Made by a program: the position numbers and the translations under genes
Shown: positions 1 to 8,262 of the stretch, one piece after another
Layout: each line of letters starts with the position of its first letter
How positions within the stretch are numbered: the stretch's first letter is position 1
NCBI GenBank assembly: GCA_964544475.1
Contig: CAZJBS010000005.1
Span: 124,001 to 188,000 of the forward strand
DNA: 64,000 nt
Direction of reading: 5' to 3'
From: CAZJBS01 sp964544475
GTDB taxonomy: Bacteria > CLD3 > SB21
Notes under the pieces: generated by a model
Seen by the model: only the letters and a program-made list of their open reading frames with translations
Told to the model about the DNA's origin: nothing
Database searches by the model: none

Positions 1-44
1 AGAGGCGGTAGATCGAATTTTCCCGATTGCTCATCGAGGATCAC
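1..44 (-). CDS. 5' end of an unidentified gene, cut by window start
   Basis: A GTG at 42-44 (minus strand) is preceded by AAGGA at a normal distance and opens a frame that reads VILDEQSGKFDLPPL before leaving the window. An ATG at 32-34 lies in another frame (MSNRENSIYRL). It follows the nitrilase gene by about 30 nt on the same strand, so it could be the third gene of the coaX operon. Too short to identify. Confidence 0.35.
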   Translation of the reverse strand, partial: MILDEQSGKFDLPP

Positions 45-74
45 CGGGCTTCCTTGGGAACCATGCGGCGTGTG

Positions 75-872
75 TCATTTGGCATAAAAGGCCGGCCGCC
101 GATCCGCCAGGAGATCATTCGACGGCGTCATATGTTTGTTTTCAGCCATGGCAAGATCCAGCGTGGTCACGTGCCCTTCTGATTTCTGCGCGGGCGCTCG
201 GCGAAGAATGACGCCTTTCGGCGCCGTGATCTGGCTCTGACCGGTGAATTTCAAATCCCCGTGAGGACGTCGGTCATTTCCGTACCGGTTGGCCGTCACC
301 GCAAACACGGAATTCTCAATGCACCGCGTTACCATGGCATCCTGGCAATAATTCAAAACAAGATTTGAAGGATGCGCGATCACGTGGGCCCCCAGGAGCG
401 TCAGAGTCCTGGCCACTTCCGGAAAGATCCAGTCAAAACAGATCATCATGCCTATTCGAGCATCGCCGACCCGATGAACGGCCAACGTCGTGTCGCCGGG
501 ATCAAACCATTTCTTCTCTTCATTGAAAAGGTGCAGTTTACGATACACATGCCGGAGGCCTTGGGGCCCGATCAGGAGCGAGGCGTTGAAACACTTGTCT
601 TTTCGTTTTTCGGCAAAACCGGTTACGATATGCATGCGCCTCGTACGGCACAGTGCGATAAGGCTTGCAACGATTGGGCTCTTTCGGACATCCTCGGCCA
701 GCCGAAACGCTTCAGCGCGATCGGAAAAATAATATCCGGTGAATGCCAATTCCGGCAGGACGATCAGGTCCGCTGTGGAATGTCTCAAAGCATCGACGAC
801 CGTTTTCAAATTCGATTCCGGTTGGCCGAAAATCGGCCGGAACTGGAAATAGCCTGCGCGAAAGGGTGTCAT
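75..872 (-). CDS. Carbon-nitrogen hydrolase (nitrilase superfamily)
   Basis: A 265-residue cytosolic protein with the nitrilase fold. The three catalytic positions are visible: Glu in LPELAFTGY, Lys in YRKLHLF and the nucleophile Cys in MICFDWIFPE. Enzymes of this superfamily hydrolyse or condense amides and nitriles, and the usual domain length of about 260 residues is met. Its ATG overlaps the stop of coaX by 4 nt (ATGA), so the two are probably co-translated. The substrate cannot be read from sequence; omega-amidase and N-carbamoyl amidase-like activities are both possible. The family call is sure, the reaction is not. Confidence 0.9.
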   Translation of the reverse strand: MTPFRAGYFQFRPIFGQPESNLKTVVDALRHSTADLIVLPELAFTGYYFSDRAEAFRLAEDVRKSPIVASLIALCRTRRMHIVTGFAEKRKDKCFNASLLIGPQGLRHVYRKLHLFNEEKKWFDPGDTTLAVHRVGDARIGMMICFDWIFPEVARTLTLLGAHVIAHPSNLVLNYCQDAMVTRCIENSVFAVTANRYGNDRRPHGDLKFTGQSQITAPKGVILRRAPAQKSEGHVTTLDLAMAENKHMTPSNDLLADRRPAFYAK

Positions 873-1639
873 CGGGCCGCCTGTCTTTCGTAGATCAGGC
901 GAAGGCCTTCCAAAACCATGTGCGGTTCAATGATCTTCAGCAGGACGGATTGCTGGACAATGGTGTGGGCCAGGCCGCCGGTGCCGACAATTTTTGTGTC
1001 CTTTCCCAATTCTTTCTTAAGACGCCCGAGGATCCCGTCCACGCTGTCCACCGCGCCGTACATGATACCGGCACGCATGCTGTCGGTCGTGTTGGTTGCA
1101 ATGAGACGGTCCGGAAACGAAAGGTCCACCTTGGGAAGTTTGGCTGCCCGGCGGTGGAGGTCGATGGATGCGGTCTCGATACCCGGCATGATCAAACCGC
1201 CGAGATATTCAGCCTTCGCACTGACGCAATCAAAGGTCGTAGCGGTTCCAAAATCCACGATAACGATCGGACCGCCGTACTTGTGAAACCCGGCCACCGC
1301 GTTGCACAATCGATCGGCCCCGACCGCCATGGGATTTTCATACAAAATCCTGATGCCCGTGTCCAGCCGCGCGCTCACAACCACCGGCTGGCACCCAAGA
1401 TGGCCCTCCGCCAGACGCTCGTAAACGGAAGTCAACTCCGGAACGACGGAACTGATGATGACACCGGAGACGTTTTTCCAGATCAACCCTTCTTTTTCAC
1501 AGAGAAAAGCGAACAGCGCAAACAATTCGTCCTCCGTCCGGCTCCCCGGGCTCCCGACCCTGAAATGGGTGCGAAGTTGAGCTCCGTCGTACATGCCCAG
1601 CACGGTGTGGGTATTGCCGATATCGATCGCGAGCAACAT
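869..1639 (-). CDS. coaX: Type III pantothenate kinase
   Basis: A 256-residue protein beginning MLLAIDIGNTHTVLG, the ASKHA phosphate-binding motif of CoaX. Further signatures are DRLCNAVAGF, IVDFGTATTFDCV and GGLIMPGIETA, all in the expected order. It phosphorylates pantothenate, the first step of coenzyme A synthesis, in the cytosol; type III enzymes characteristically are not feedback-inhibited by CoA. Length is typical. It is the first gene of a two- or three-gene minus-strand unit and overlaps the nitrilase gene by 4 nt. The start chosen is the ATG directly before the phosphate-binding motif. Confidence 0.95.
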   Translation of the reverse strand: MLLAIDIGNTHTVLGMYDGAQLRTHFRVGSPGSRTEDELFALFAFLCEKEGLIWKNVSGVIISSVVPELTSVYERLAEGHLGCQPVVVSARLDTGIRILYENPMAVGADRLCNAVAGFHKYGGPIVIVDFGTATTFDCVSAKAEYLGGLIMPGIETASIDLHRRAAKLPKVDLSFPDRLIATNTTDSMRAGIMYGAVDSVDGILGRLKKELGKDTKIVGTGGLAHTIVQQSVLLKIIEPHMVLEGLRLIYERQAAR

Positions 1640-1999
1640 GGCATCCTCTCCGTTGGTCCTTGTTTGGCGTGCCCATAGTACTACGGTGTGAAACCACTTG
1701 CAAGGAATTTAGATTCTGCGGGTGTCGAATGGTCATAACCCACACCTCCGACCAGACTTTCAGCTTGTCTTACTGAAAGGACTTGATTAATATGAACCCG
1801 AACCTGGGATATCGTCTTTCAGTCCCCATTGGAGAAACTGTCATACCGGCATGGCTATCTGCTTTTCCTGCATGCATGACAGGCCTGCACCGTTGCAGGG
1901 TCGAGCCGGGCTAACAGGGTGACTTCAGTACCGTCAGGCGGTTGTCCGGCTGAGGAATTTGGAGTTACTTGATCGCTTTCGTTCCTGATCTTCTAGATT
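1640..1999. other. Intergenic region between divergent coaX and the histidine kinase
   Basis: About 360 bp separate two divergent genes, so both promoters should lie here. I see no strong sigma-70 boxes, no clear terminator and no Shine-Dalgarno immediately before the kinase ATG at 2000. A 40-codon frame at 1792-1914 has no convincing protein character. Confidence 0.5.
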
Positions 2000-4900
2000 A
2001 TGCCAACCCGACGACATAAAACAAAGCGCGTCACCAGGAGCCGGACGACGCATCCATCTTCCGGAAAGAATTCCAAAACTGTCCGATTGCTCAAAGCCGC
2101 GAGCGAGGCCACGCGTTTGATTTTTACGGCGCCCAATCTGGACGCGGCCATTCAGGGAACCCTGCGCATCGTCGGTCAGGCCACCCAGGCGGATCGCGCC
2201 TACCTCTTCCGACATCATGACCACCCGGAGCATCCGGCGTTAACCCAATCGTTTGAATGGTGCGGCCCCGGCACGAAAACCACCAAAGAATCTGAAAAGC
2301 TCAAGAACGCACGTTATGCCGATCTGGGTCTTCTTCGTTGGTACCGTGAATTCCAGGAGAGGAAATCGATTCGTGGGCCGGCCCCCCACAAACGGCCGGT
2401 CGTCGAGCGAACTCTTTTCAGCCCACAGCCTGTCCTTTCGTTGATCGTCATCCCCGTTTTCTCAGAAAACGTTCTGTGGGGATTCATGGGTTTCGATGAC
2501 TGCCATCAAAAGCGCCAATGGCCCACAGCTGACGAGGACGTTCTTGTGAGCCTCGCCGACAGCATCGGTCATGCGGTCGAATGGCACTCCAAGGACGAAG
2601 ATCTCCGAACCAGTGAGGCCCGGTATCGTAACCTTGTCGAGTCCCTGACGGACATCGTCTTCATCACCGACTATGCCTCGCACATGCTGTTTGCCAATTC
2701 TGCGCTCGAATCGCAGACCGGATTTACGATTCACGATTTCCAGATGGCGCAACAGGACAATGAATTCATCCATCCGGATGACGTCGCCATGGTCGCAGGG
2801 TTCATATCCCGTTTTATCGCCGGCCATCAAACCGTGTCCGATGTCATTGAAAATCGATTCATCGACAAATGGGGTCGTACCCATTGGTATGCATCCGTCC
2901 TGTCCAAAGTGGAATATGCCGACAAACCGGCGCTCCAGTTTGTGACCCACGACATCACCGAGAGCCGTCTCGCGGCCCAATCTCTTCGGGAAAGTGAGGA
3001 ACGGTATCGCGCCTTCGTAACCCAGAGCTCCGAGGGCATCTACCGTGTCGAATTGGAAAAGCCCATTCCGGTTGCCCTGGCACCCGACGAACAAATCGCC
3101 ATGTTCTATCAATACGGTTACCTGGCTGAGTGCAATGGCGTGATGGCTCAAATGTATGGCTTTGCAGGCATCGATGAAGCCATCGGTGTTCGCCTGTCCT
3201 CCCTTCTCGTGCCCGACGATCCCCACAATATCGAATACCTCCGTTCATTTGTTCGTCAAGGTTACCGGATGGTCGATCTGGAATCCCACGAAGTGGACAA
3301 GGACGGGAATCCAAAATTCTTCCTCAATAACGCCATAGGGATCATTGAAAACGGGAACCTGATCCGGATATGGGGCACCCAACGCGATATCACCGAACGC
3401 AAGCAGTGGGAGCACACGTTGGAAGAAAACCGGGCCAACTTGCTGGCCGTGCTTGAAAACACGAGAGACTCAATATGGGCCGTAGATCTTGACTATCGGA
3501 TCGTGACGATCAACTCGGTTTTTCACAGGGCTTTCCTGACAGCTTTCCGGGTGGACTTGAAACCTGGAATGCATGTTCTGGAGGTACTCCCGGACGACCT
3601 GCGTTCGATCTGGAAGGAAAGGTATGATCGGGTGTTGAAGGGCGGTGAGAGTTTCGTCGTGACCGACCATTATGATTTCGGAGGCATTGACGCGGATTTT
3701 GAAATCTCGTTTCACCCGATCGTGACCGAAAAAGGCGATGTCCGCGGTGCGACGCTTTTCTCGAGAGACATTACCGAGCGCAAGCACGCCGAAGCGGCCG
3801 TCGCCCGAAGCGAAAGGCATTTCCGATCGTTGATTGAAAATGCCCTCGACATGATCACGATCCTCAATGCCGACGCCACCATCCGGTACGAAAGCCCCTC
3901 GGTGACGCGGATACTCGGTTACGCCGCAAACGAAATCACCGGCCACAGCATATTTGGATTTGTCCACCCCACGGAACGGCATCGTCTCATGGAGACGTTT
4001 CACGCCGGGCAATCGGGATCACGACACATCCGCGATGAAGAATTCCGCTTCCGACACAAAGACGGATCCTGGCGAACGCTCGAAGTCAGCGGCCACAACC
4101 TCCTGCACGATTCCGCCGTCCAGGGCATCGTGGTCAATTCCCGCGACATCACCCAGCGCAGGATGGCCGAGGATGCCCTTCGAAACAGCGAAGCCCGTTT
4201 CCGCGCCATCTTTGATGGATCGGGGATCGGCATCGCACTGACGACCTTGCATGACGGAAAGCTGATCGAGACCAATCCACAGTTCAACAAGATGTTCGGA
4301 TACGAGCCCGGGGAACTGGACGGCCGCATGTTGAAGGATATCAGCCACCCCGACGACGCGGGCGTCAATCTCGAGTACTACCGGCAACTGACGTCGGGAG
4401 AGCGGCAGAGCTATCAGGTGGAGCGAAGGTACCGCCACAAGGAAGGCCATTGGGTCTGGGGCCGTTTGACGACGTCACTCGTCAGGGATAGCGATGGACG
4501 ACCACAGTTTGTCGTGGGGATGATCGAAGACATCAGTCTGAGCAAGCGGGCGGAGCAAGACCTGGCCGCCGAAAAGGAGCGTCTTGCCGTGACCCTCAAT
4601 TCCATCGGCGACGGCGTGATTTCGACCGATGTGGAGGGCCGGATTCTCATGCTAAACCCGATTGCCGAAACCCTCACCGGCTGGAAACAATCCGAGGCCT
4701 ATGGCCACTTCATCCAGGAAGTATTCCCCATCGTCGATGAATCCTCGCGCACACCGCTGGAAAGTCCCGTCGATCGGGTGATTCGGACCGGCGCCATCGT
4801 TCAATTGGAGAACGTCGCCCTGCTCGTCACGAAGGATGGGCTCGAACGTCGCCTGGCCGATAGTGGCGCACCGATCCGCGACCACAATCATACGATCATC

Positions 4901-6091
4901 GGCGTGGTGCTGGTGTTTCGCGATGTGACTGAAAAGCAGAAGATGGAAGAGGAACGTCTCCGGGCCAGCAAGCTTCAGTCCCTGGGTATCCTGGCCGGCG
5001 GCATTGCCCACGACTTCAATAACATTCTCACGGCCATTTTGAGCAACATATCCTATGTCCGATCCGTGGCCGGCCTGACCGAGGATCTGACCCGGCGGCT
5101 GAACGAATCCGAAAAGGCGTGTGTCCGGGCGCGCTCGCTGACCCAGCAATTGCTCACCTTTTCCAAAGGCGGGGCGCCCGTCAAGAGTGTGTTCCCGGTC
5201 ACAGCATTGGTCAGGGAATCTTGCGACTTTGCGCTCAGAGGCTCAAATGTTCTTTGTGAATATGATTTCCGGGACGATCATGCGCGGGTCGAAGCCGACG
5301 CAGGGCAACTGGGCCAGGTTATTCAGAATGTGGTTCTGAATGCGGTTCAGGCGATGCCCCACGGCGGCACGCTGCGCGTTATGACCGCAAAAGTCAACCT
5401 GGTATCCTCCGGTCAACTGCCATTGCTGCCGGGCGACTATACGTTGATCACCATTTCAGATGAAGGCATCGGCATTGAACACCACCATTTGCCAAAAATT
5501 TTTGATCCGTACTTCACAACCAAGGATCGCGGAACTGGTCTCGGTCTCGCGGTCTCTTATTCCATTATCAAGAACCATCAGGGCCACATTCACGTGGTGT
5601 CCGAAGTCGGACGCGGAACGACCTTTTTCATTTATTTGCCCATGACCACCAAGGCCCCCGAAAAATCCGTGGAATCTCTTGCCTTGCCCGCCAAGGCCAA
5701 AGGACGTATCCTCGTGCTGGACGATGAGGCGGCGATTGGCGAAATCACGTGTGAATTGCTGGCTCATTTCGGCTTTGAAGCGGAGCATGTTTCGGACGGG
5801 ACGGATGTCATCCGACGCTACGACGAAGCCAGGACCGCCGGAACGCCTTTCGATGCCCTGATCATGGATCTGACGATTCCGGGAGGCATGGGCGGCAAGG
5901 AAACCATGCGACGGATTCTGGAGACCGATCCGAATGTGAAGGCCATTGTGTCCAGTGGTTATTCCAACGATCCGGTCATCGCCGATTACAAGAAATACGG
6001 ATTCGTCGGATATATCGTCAAACCCTATGAAACCGACGATTTGGTACGATTACTTCATCGCATCATCCAGGGCCCCGCTCCAACCGCCTGA
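2000..6091 (+). CDS. Hybrid sensor histidine kinase: GAF, about six PAS, HisKA, HATPase, REC
   Basis: A 1363-residue soluble sensor kinase with no signal peptide or membrane segment. A GAF-like domain occupies roughly residues 25-195. About six PAS/PAC units follow to about residue 985, most ending in DITER or DIS-type PAC motifs. The phosphoacceptor motif GILAGGIAHDFNNIL is of the NtrB-like class. The ATPase domain has an N box (QNVVLNAVQAM), a DEGIGI box and GTGLGLAV. A C-terminal receiver domain has the phospho-Asp in IMDLTIP and the Lys in VKPYE. There is no DNA-binding output and no response regulator gene beside it, so the phosphorelay partner is elsewhere. The many PAS domains suggest sensing of redox state, gas or small ligands in the cytosol; the ligand is unknown. 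Confidence 0.95.
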   Translation: MPTRRHKTKRVTRSRTTHPSSGKNSKTVRLLKAASEATRLIFTAPNLDAAIQGTLRIVGQATQADRAYLFRHHDHPEHPALTQSFEWCGPGTKTTKESEKLKNARYADLGLLRWYREFQERKSIRGPAPHKRPVVERTLFSPQPVLSLIVIPVFSENVLWGFMGFDDCHQKRQWPTADEDVLVSLADSIGHAVEWHSKDEDLRTSEARYRNLVESLTDIVFITDYASHMLFANSALESQTGFTIHDFQMAQQDNEFIHPDDVAMVAGFISRFIAGHQTVSDVIENRFIDKWGRTHWYASVLSKVEYADKPALQFVTHDITESRLAAQSLRESEERYRAFVTQSSEGIYRVELEKPIPVALAPDEQIAMFYQYGYLAECNGVMAQMYGFAGIDEAIGVRLSSLLVPDDPHNIEYLRSFVRQGYRMVDLESHEVDKDGNPKFFLNNAIGIIENGNLIRIWGTQRDITERKQWEHTLEENRANLLAVLENTRDSIWAVDLDYRIVTINSVFHRAFLTAFRVDLKPGMHVLEVLPDDLRSIWKERYDRVLKGGESFVVTDHYDFGGIDADFEISFHPIVTEKGDVRGATLFSRDITERKHAEAAVARSERHFRSLIENALDMITILNADATIRYESPSVTRILGYAANEITGHSIFGFVHPTERHRLMETFHAGQSGSRHIRDEEFRFRHKDGSWRTLEVSGHNLLHDSAVQGIVVNSRDITQRRMAEDALRNSEARFRAIFDGSGIGIALTTLHDGKLIETNPQFNKMFGYEPGELDGRMLKDISHPDDAGVNLEYYRQLTSGERQSYQVERRYRHKEGHWVWGRLTTSLVRDSDGRPQFVVGMIEDISLSKRAEQDLAAEKERLAVTLNSIGDGVISTDVEGRILMLNPIAETLTGWKQSEAYGHFIQEVFPIVDESSRTPLESPVDRVIRTGAIVQLENVALLVTKDGLERRLADSGAPIRDHNHTIIGVVLVFRDVTEKQKMEEERLRASKLQSLGILAGGIAHDFNNILTAILSNISYVRSVAGLTEDLTRRLNESEKACVRARSLTQQLLTFSKGGAPVKSVFPVTALVRESCDFALRGSNVLCEYDFRDDHARVEADAGQLGQVIQNVVLNAVQAMPHGGTLRVMTAKVNLVSSGQLPLLPGDYTLITISDEGIGIEHHHLPKIFDPYFTTKDRGTGLGLAVSYSIIKNHQGHIHVVSEVGRGTTFFIYLPMTTKAPEKSVESLALPAKAKGRILVLDDEAAIGEITCELLAHFGFEAEHVSDGTDVIRRYDEARTAGTPFDALIMDLTIPGGMGGKETMRRILETDPNVKAIVSSGYSNDPVIADYKKYGFVGYIVKPYETDDLVRLLHRIIQGPAPTA

Positions 6092-6159
6092 CCGGCAAGA
6101 ATCTTCTTGCTTGGCGCATCTCTTTTGTATACATTCACCCCGCTTTTTTTGATATCTGC

Positions 6160-6235
6160 GCGTCCATAGCTCAATTGGCAGAGCAGCAGACTCTTAATCT
6201 GGAGGTTCTAGGTTCGACTCCTAGTGGACGCACCA
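6160..6235 (+). tRNA. tRNA-Lys (anticodon CTT)
   Basis: A complete 76-nt cloverleaf with encoded CCA. The acceptor stem GCGTCCA (6160-6166) pairs with TGGACGC (6225-6231). The D arm is GCTC/GAGC, the anticodon CTT is at 6193-6195 inside loop CTCTTAA, and the T arm CTAGG/CCTAG has loop TTCGACT. The first anticodon-stem pair is a G-G mismatch; everything else is canonical. Confidence 0.97.
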
Positions 6236-6278
6236 TTCCCCGTGACATGTTTCTTTTTCGAACAACCGATCCGACCGA

Positions 6279-7313
6279 TCACTCCGGCGCCATCCACACG
6301 ACCTTGCCCGACTGGTTGACGTACCCTTCCCGAGTACCTGTTCTCACCCGCGCCAGTCCTCCCCTGGAGAAATCGCCGACCGCGTCGAATTGAGGTTTGA
6401 TGACCACCTTGCCGGTTTTTTCAATAAATCCGAATTTGTCGTCCACCTTGATGTAGGCCATGCCTTCGGAGAAGTCCCAGGCCATCTGGAATTGAGGTTG
6501 GATGACCATCGCTCCGGTCCGGTCGATATACCCGTGCTTGTCGCCCATGCTTACGTGGGCCACGTCCTCGGAGAATCCCCAGGCATCGTCAAACCGCGCA
6601 GGGATGGCCTGTTTCCCGGCTTTATCAATGTAGCCGAATTTGTCCCCGACTTTCACGAGGGCCAGCCCGCCGGAGAAAGGACCGGCATCTTCATACTGCA
6701 AATCGATGACGAACCTGCCTGTTTTGTCTATGAAGCCTCCCTTGCCGTCGTTCTTTACGAGTGCAAGACCATCCGAAAAACTCCATGCATCATCAAATTG
6801 CGGCTTGATGGCGATATGCCCGGTCTGGTCGATATAGCCGAACTGGTCATCGATACACATGTAGGCAAGGCCTTCGGAGAAAGCCCCGCCGGCCGCATCA
6901 AACTTCAATGGAATGACGATCTTTCCCGTCTTGTCGATGTACCCGTACTTGTCATTCTGTTTCACCAACGCAAGCCCCTCGGAAAACGGGCCGCCGTCAT
7001 CAAAGACAGGTTTGATGACCGTCTTGCCGAACCTGTCGATGTAACCCCATTTTATGTGTGCCGATACGGTGCGGCCATATTGGTTCACCATTCCGCTATC
7101 CGTCATATCACCGACCATCACCCCGGCCAGTCCCTCGTGAAACCATTCGAGATCGGCATTCTCAAATTGCGGTTCGATGACTATTTTTCCTGTGCGGCGT
7201 ATGTAGCCCATCAGGCCATTGACCTGGATGGGAAAGAGCGGATCCTCTTCGGGCTGGCATGACACCAGCGCAACGATCGCAAATAGAACTAATAGGGATG
7301 TGTTGGTCTCCAT
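6279..7313 (-). CDS. WG-repeat lipoprotein
   Basis: A 344-residue exported protein made almost entirely of about nine WG-type repeats of roughly 35 residues, each resembling GYIDKTGKIVI-P-FDDA-FSEGLA. The ATG at 7313 is chosen because AGGAGG stands at proper distance before it and because it gives a clean lipoprotein signal peptide ending LVSC, with the lipid-bearing Cys near residue 19. An upstream ATG in frame lacks both. WG-repeat proteins are thought to act as binding or scaffold beta-repeat surfaces; no enzymatic residues are evident. The gene is convergent with tRNA-Lys and stands alone. The function is unknown. Confidence 0.9.
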   Translation of the reverse strand: METNTSLLVLFAIVALVSCQPEEDPLFPIQVNGLMGYIRRTGKIVIEPQFENADLEWFHEGLAGVMVGDMTDSGMVNQYGRTVSAHIKWGYIDRFGKTVIKPVFDDGGPFSEGLALVKQNDKYGYIDKTGKIVIPLKFDAAGGAFSEGLAYMCIDDQFGYIDQTGHIAIKPQFDDAWSFSDGLALVKNDGKGGFIDKTGRFVIDLQYEDAGPFSGGLALVKVGDKFGYIDKAGKQAIPARFDDAWGFSEDVAHVSMGDKHGYIDRTGAMVIQPQFQMAWDFSEGMAYIKVDDKFGFIEKTGKVVIKPQFDAVGDFSRGGLARVRTGTREGYVNQSGKVVWMAPE

Positions 7314-7885
7314 GGCCACTCCTCCTTTCGCCATTTTGGGCACTTGGTCCCCAGGTGAGTTCCAACAAATGTACGGGCGCTGAAATCGGCAATCAAGTTA
7401 CACTTTGGAATCTCGCAAGCGGAAAACACGGCTTCTTCAAATGTGGGGTTCTCCCGCCCTTTTTTTTTGTTGCGCCAAAAAGAAAGGGCGCAAAGAAAAA
7501 GGCGCTTTTGCGCCGAAACATCTATAACTAACCTGTTTCGGATCGCGCATTCATGCATACATCCGCTGCCACGTATCTCCATTTCGCGAAACGGTCGTGA
7601 CCGGGTTTCGGCGCGAAGCCATGCCAGTTTTATTCTCCAAAGCCGGCGCCCTGCGCGGACACACCACCGGGGCCGTGATGTCCTCGACCAATATTGATGT
7701 TTAGGGGTGGGTTCGATGCATTCGGTCAGGGTTCCATCCACCGCAGATGTTAGTCCGATCTCCGACATAAGTTCATGGTTGTTTCTATGTGAGAAAATCC
7801 GCATACTATTTCTGACATGACGATGCCTTCGGAATTTTCACGATGTTCCGGAGTTACATCAGCACGAAATGTTCTTTGACATCAT
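7314..7885. other. Intergenic region upstream of ssrA, with GC hairpins
   Basis: No convincing gene is seen in about 570 bp. Two short GC hairpins lie close together: TGCGCC (7471-7476) pairs with GGCGCA (7487-7492), and GGCGC (7501-7505) pairs with GCGCC (7510-7514). Read leftward, the second is followed by a T run, so it could terminate minus-strand transcription. Directly before ssrA, GTTCTTTG (7871-7878) resembles the TAnnTTTG -10 element of Bacteroidota, which is weak support for the promoter. Confidence 0.45.
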
Positions 7886-8262
7886 GGGGACGAACTGGAT
7901 TCGACGGGTCTAGGCGTCCAGAAAAGGCATGCCGAGCTTTTCTTCGGAGTACTCGATAAATAAACCGGGGAAAAATAACCAACAACAACGCTTACGCGTT
8001 GGCTGCCTAAGAGTTAATTCTCTGCAGTCCGTTCCAATCGACGGTCGTTTGTCGCGGTTGATTTTGGAGCGTCATTTTCAGACAGACTAGTCAAGGGCCA
8101 ATGCTCGGAGGCCCGCGACGAATCCCGCTTCGGCGGATATCGAGCTGGTTCCGGCGCTTTTTGGAGGTTTTCCATGCCGGAATGAGAACCCAAAATCTCC
8201 TAAGCATGTAGTCGTTTCTGGTGGCTTATTCTCGGACACGGGTTCAATTCCCGTCGTCTCCA
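7886..8262 (+). ncRNA. ssrA: Transfer-messenger RNA (tmRNA)
   Basis: The 5' end GGGGACGAACTGGATTCGAC is diagnostic of tmRNA. The 3' tRNA-like domain has a T arm (CGGGTTCAATTCCCG), and acceptor strand CGTCTCC (8255-8261) pairs with GGGGACG, with discriminator A at 8262. The tag reading frame ends NNNAYALAA at stop 8008-8010; the resume codon is uncertain, and GGA at 7969 would give the tag GKITNNNAYALAA. tmRNA rescues stalled ribosomes together with SmpB. CCA is not encoded here because an integrated element starts at 8264; the original CCA lies at 44403-44405. The 3' half is also covered by the serine recombinase frame on the other strand. Confidence 0.95.

Noticed and set aside
743..1678. 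A 311-codon open frame on the plus strand
   Set aside because: Antisense to coaX and the nitrilase gene, with no protein-like character.
1792..1914. 40-codon frame upstream of the kinase gene
   Set aside because: Poor composition and long spacing from its AAAGG; not conserved-looking.
6095..6110. Short palindrome GCAAGAATCTTCTTGC after the kinase gene as terminator
   Set aside because: No T run follows, and it lies just before tRNA-Lys; too weak to call.
7289..7804. A 171-codon minus-strand frame between the WG-repeat gene and ssrA
   Set aside because: Irregular composition, no ribosome binding site, and it overlaps the 5' end of the WG-repeat gene and GC hairpins.
8087..8253. Recombinase C-terminus as a genuine domain
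   Set aside because: This stretch is ssrA antisense; the circular join gives a better tail, so no function was assigned to it.
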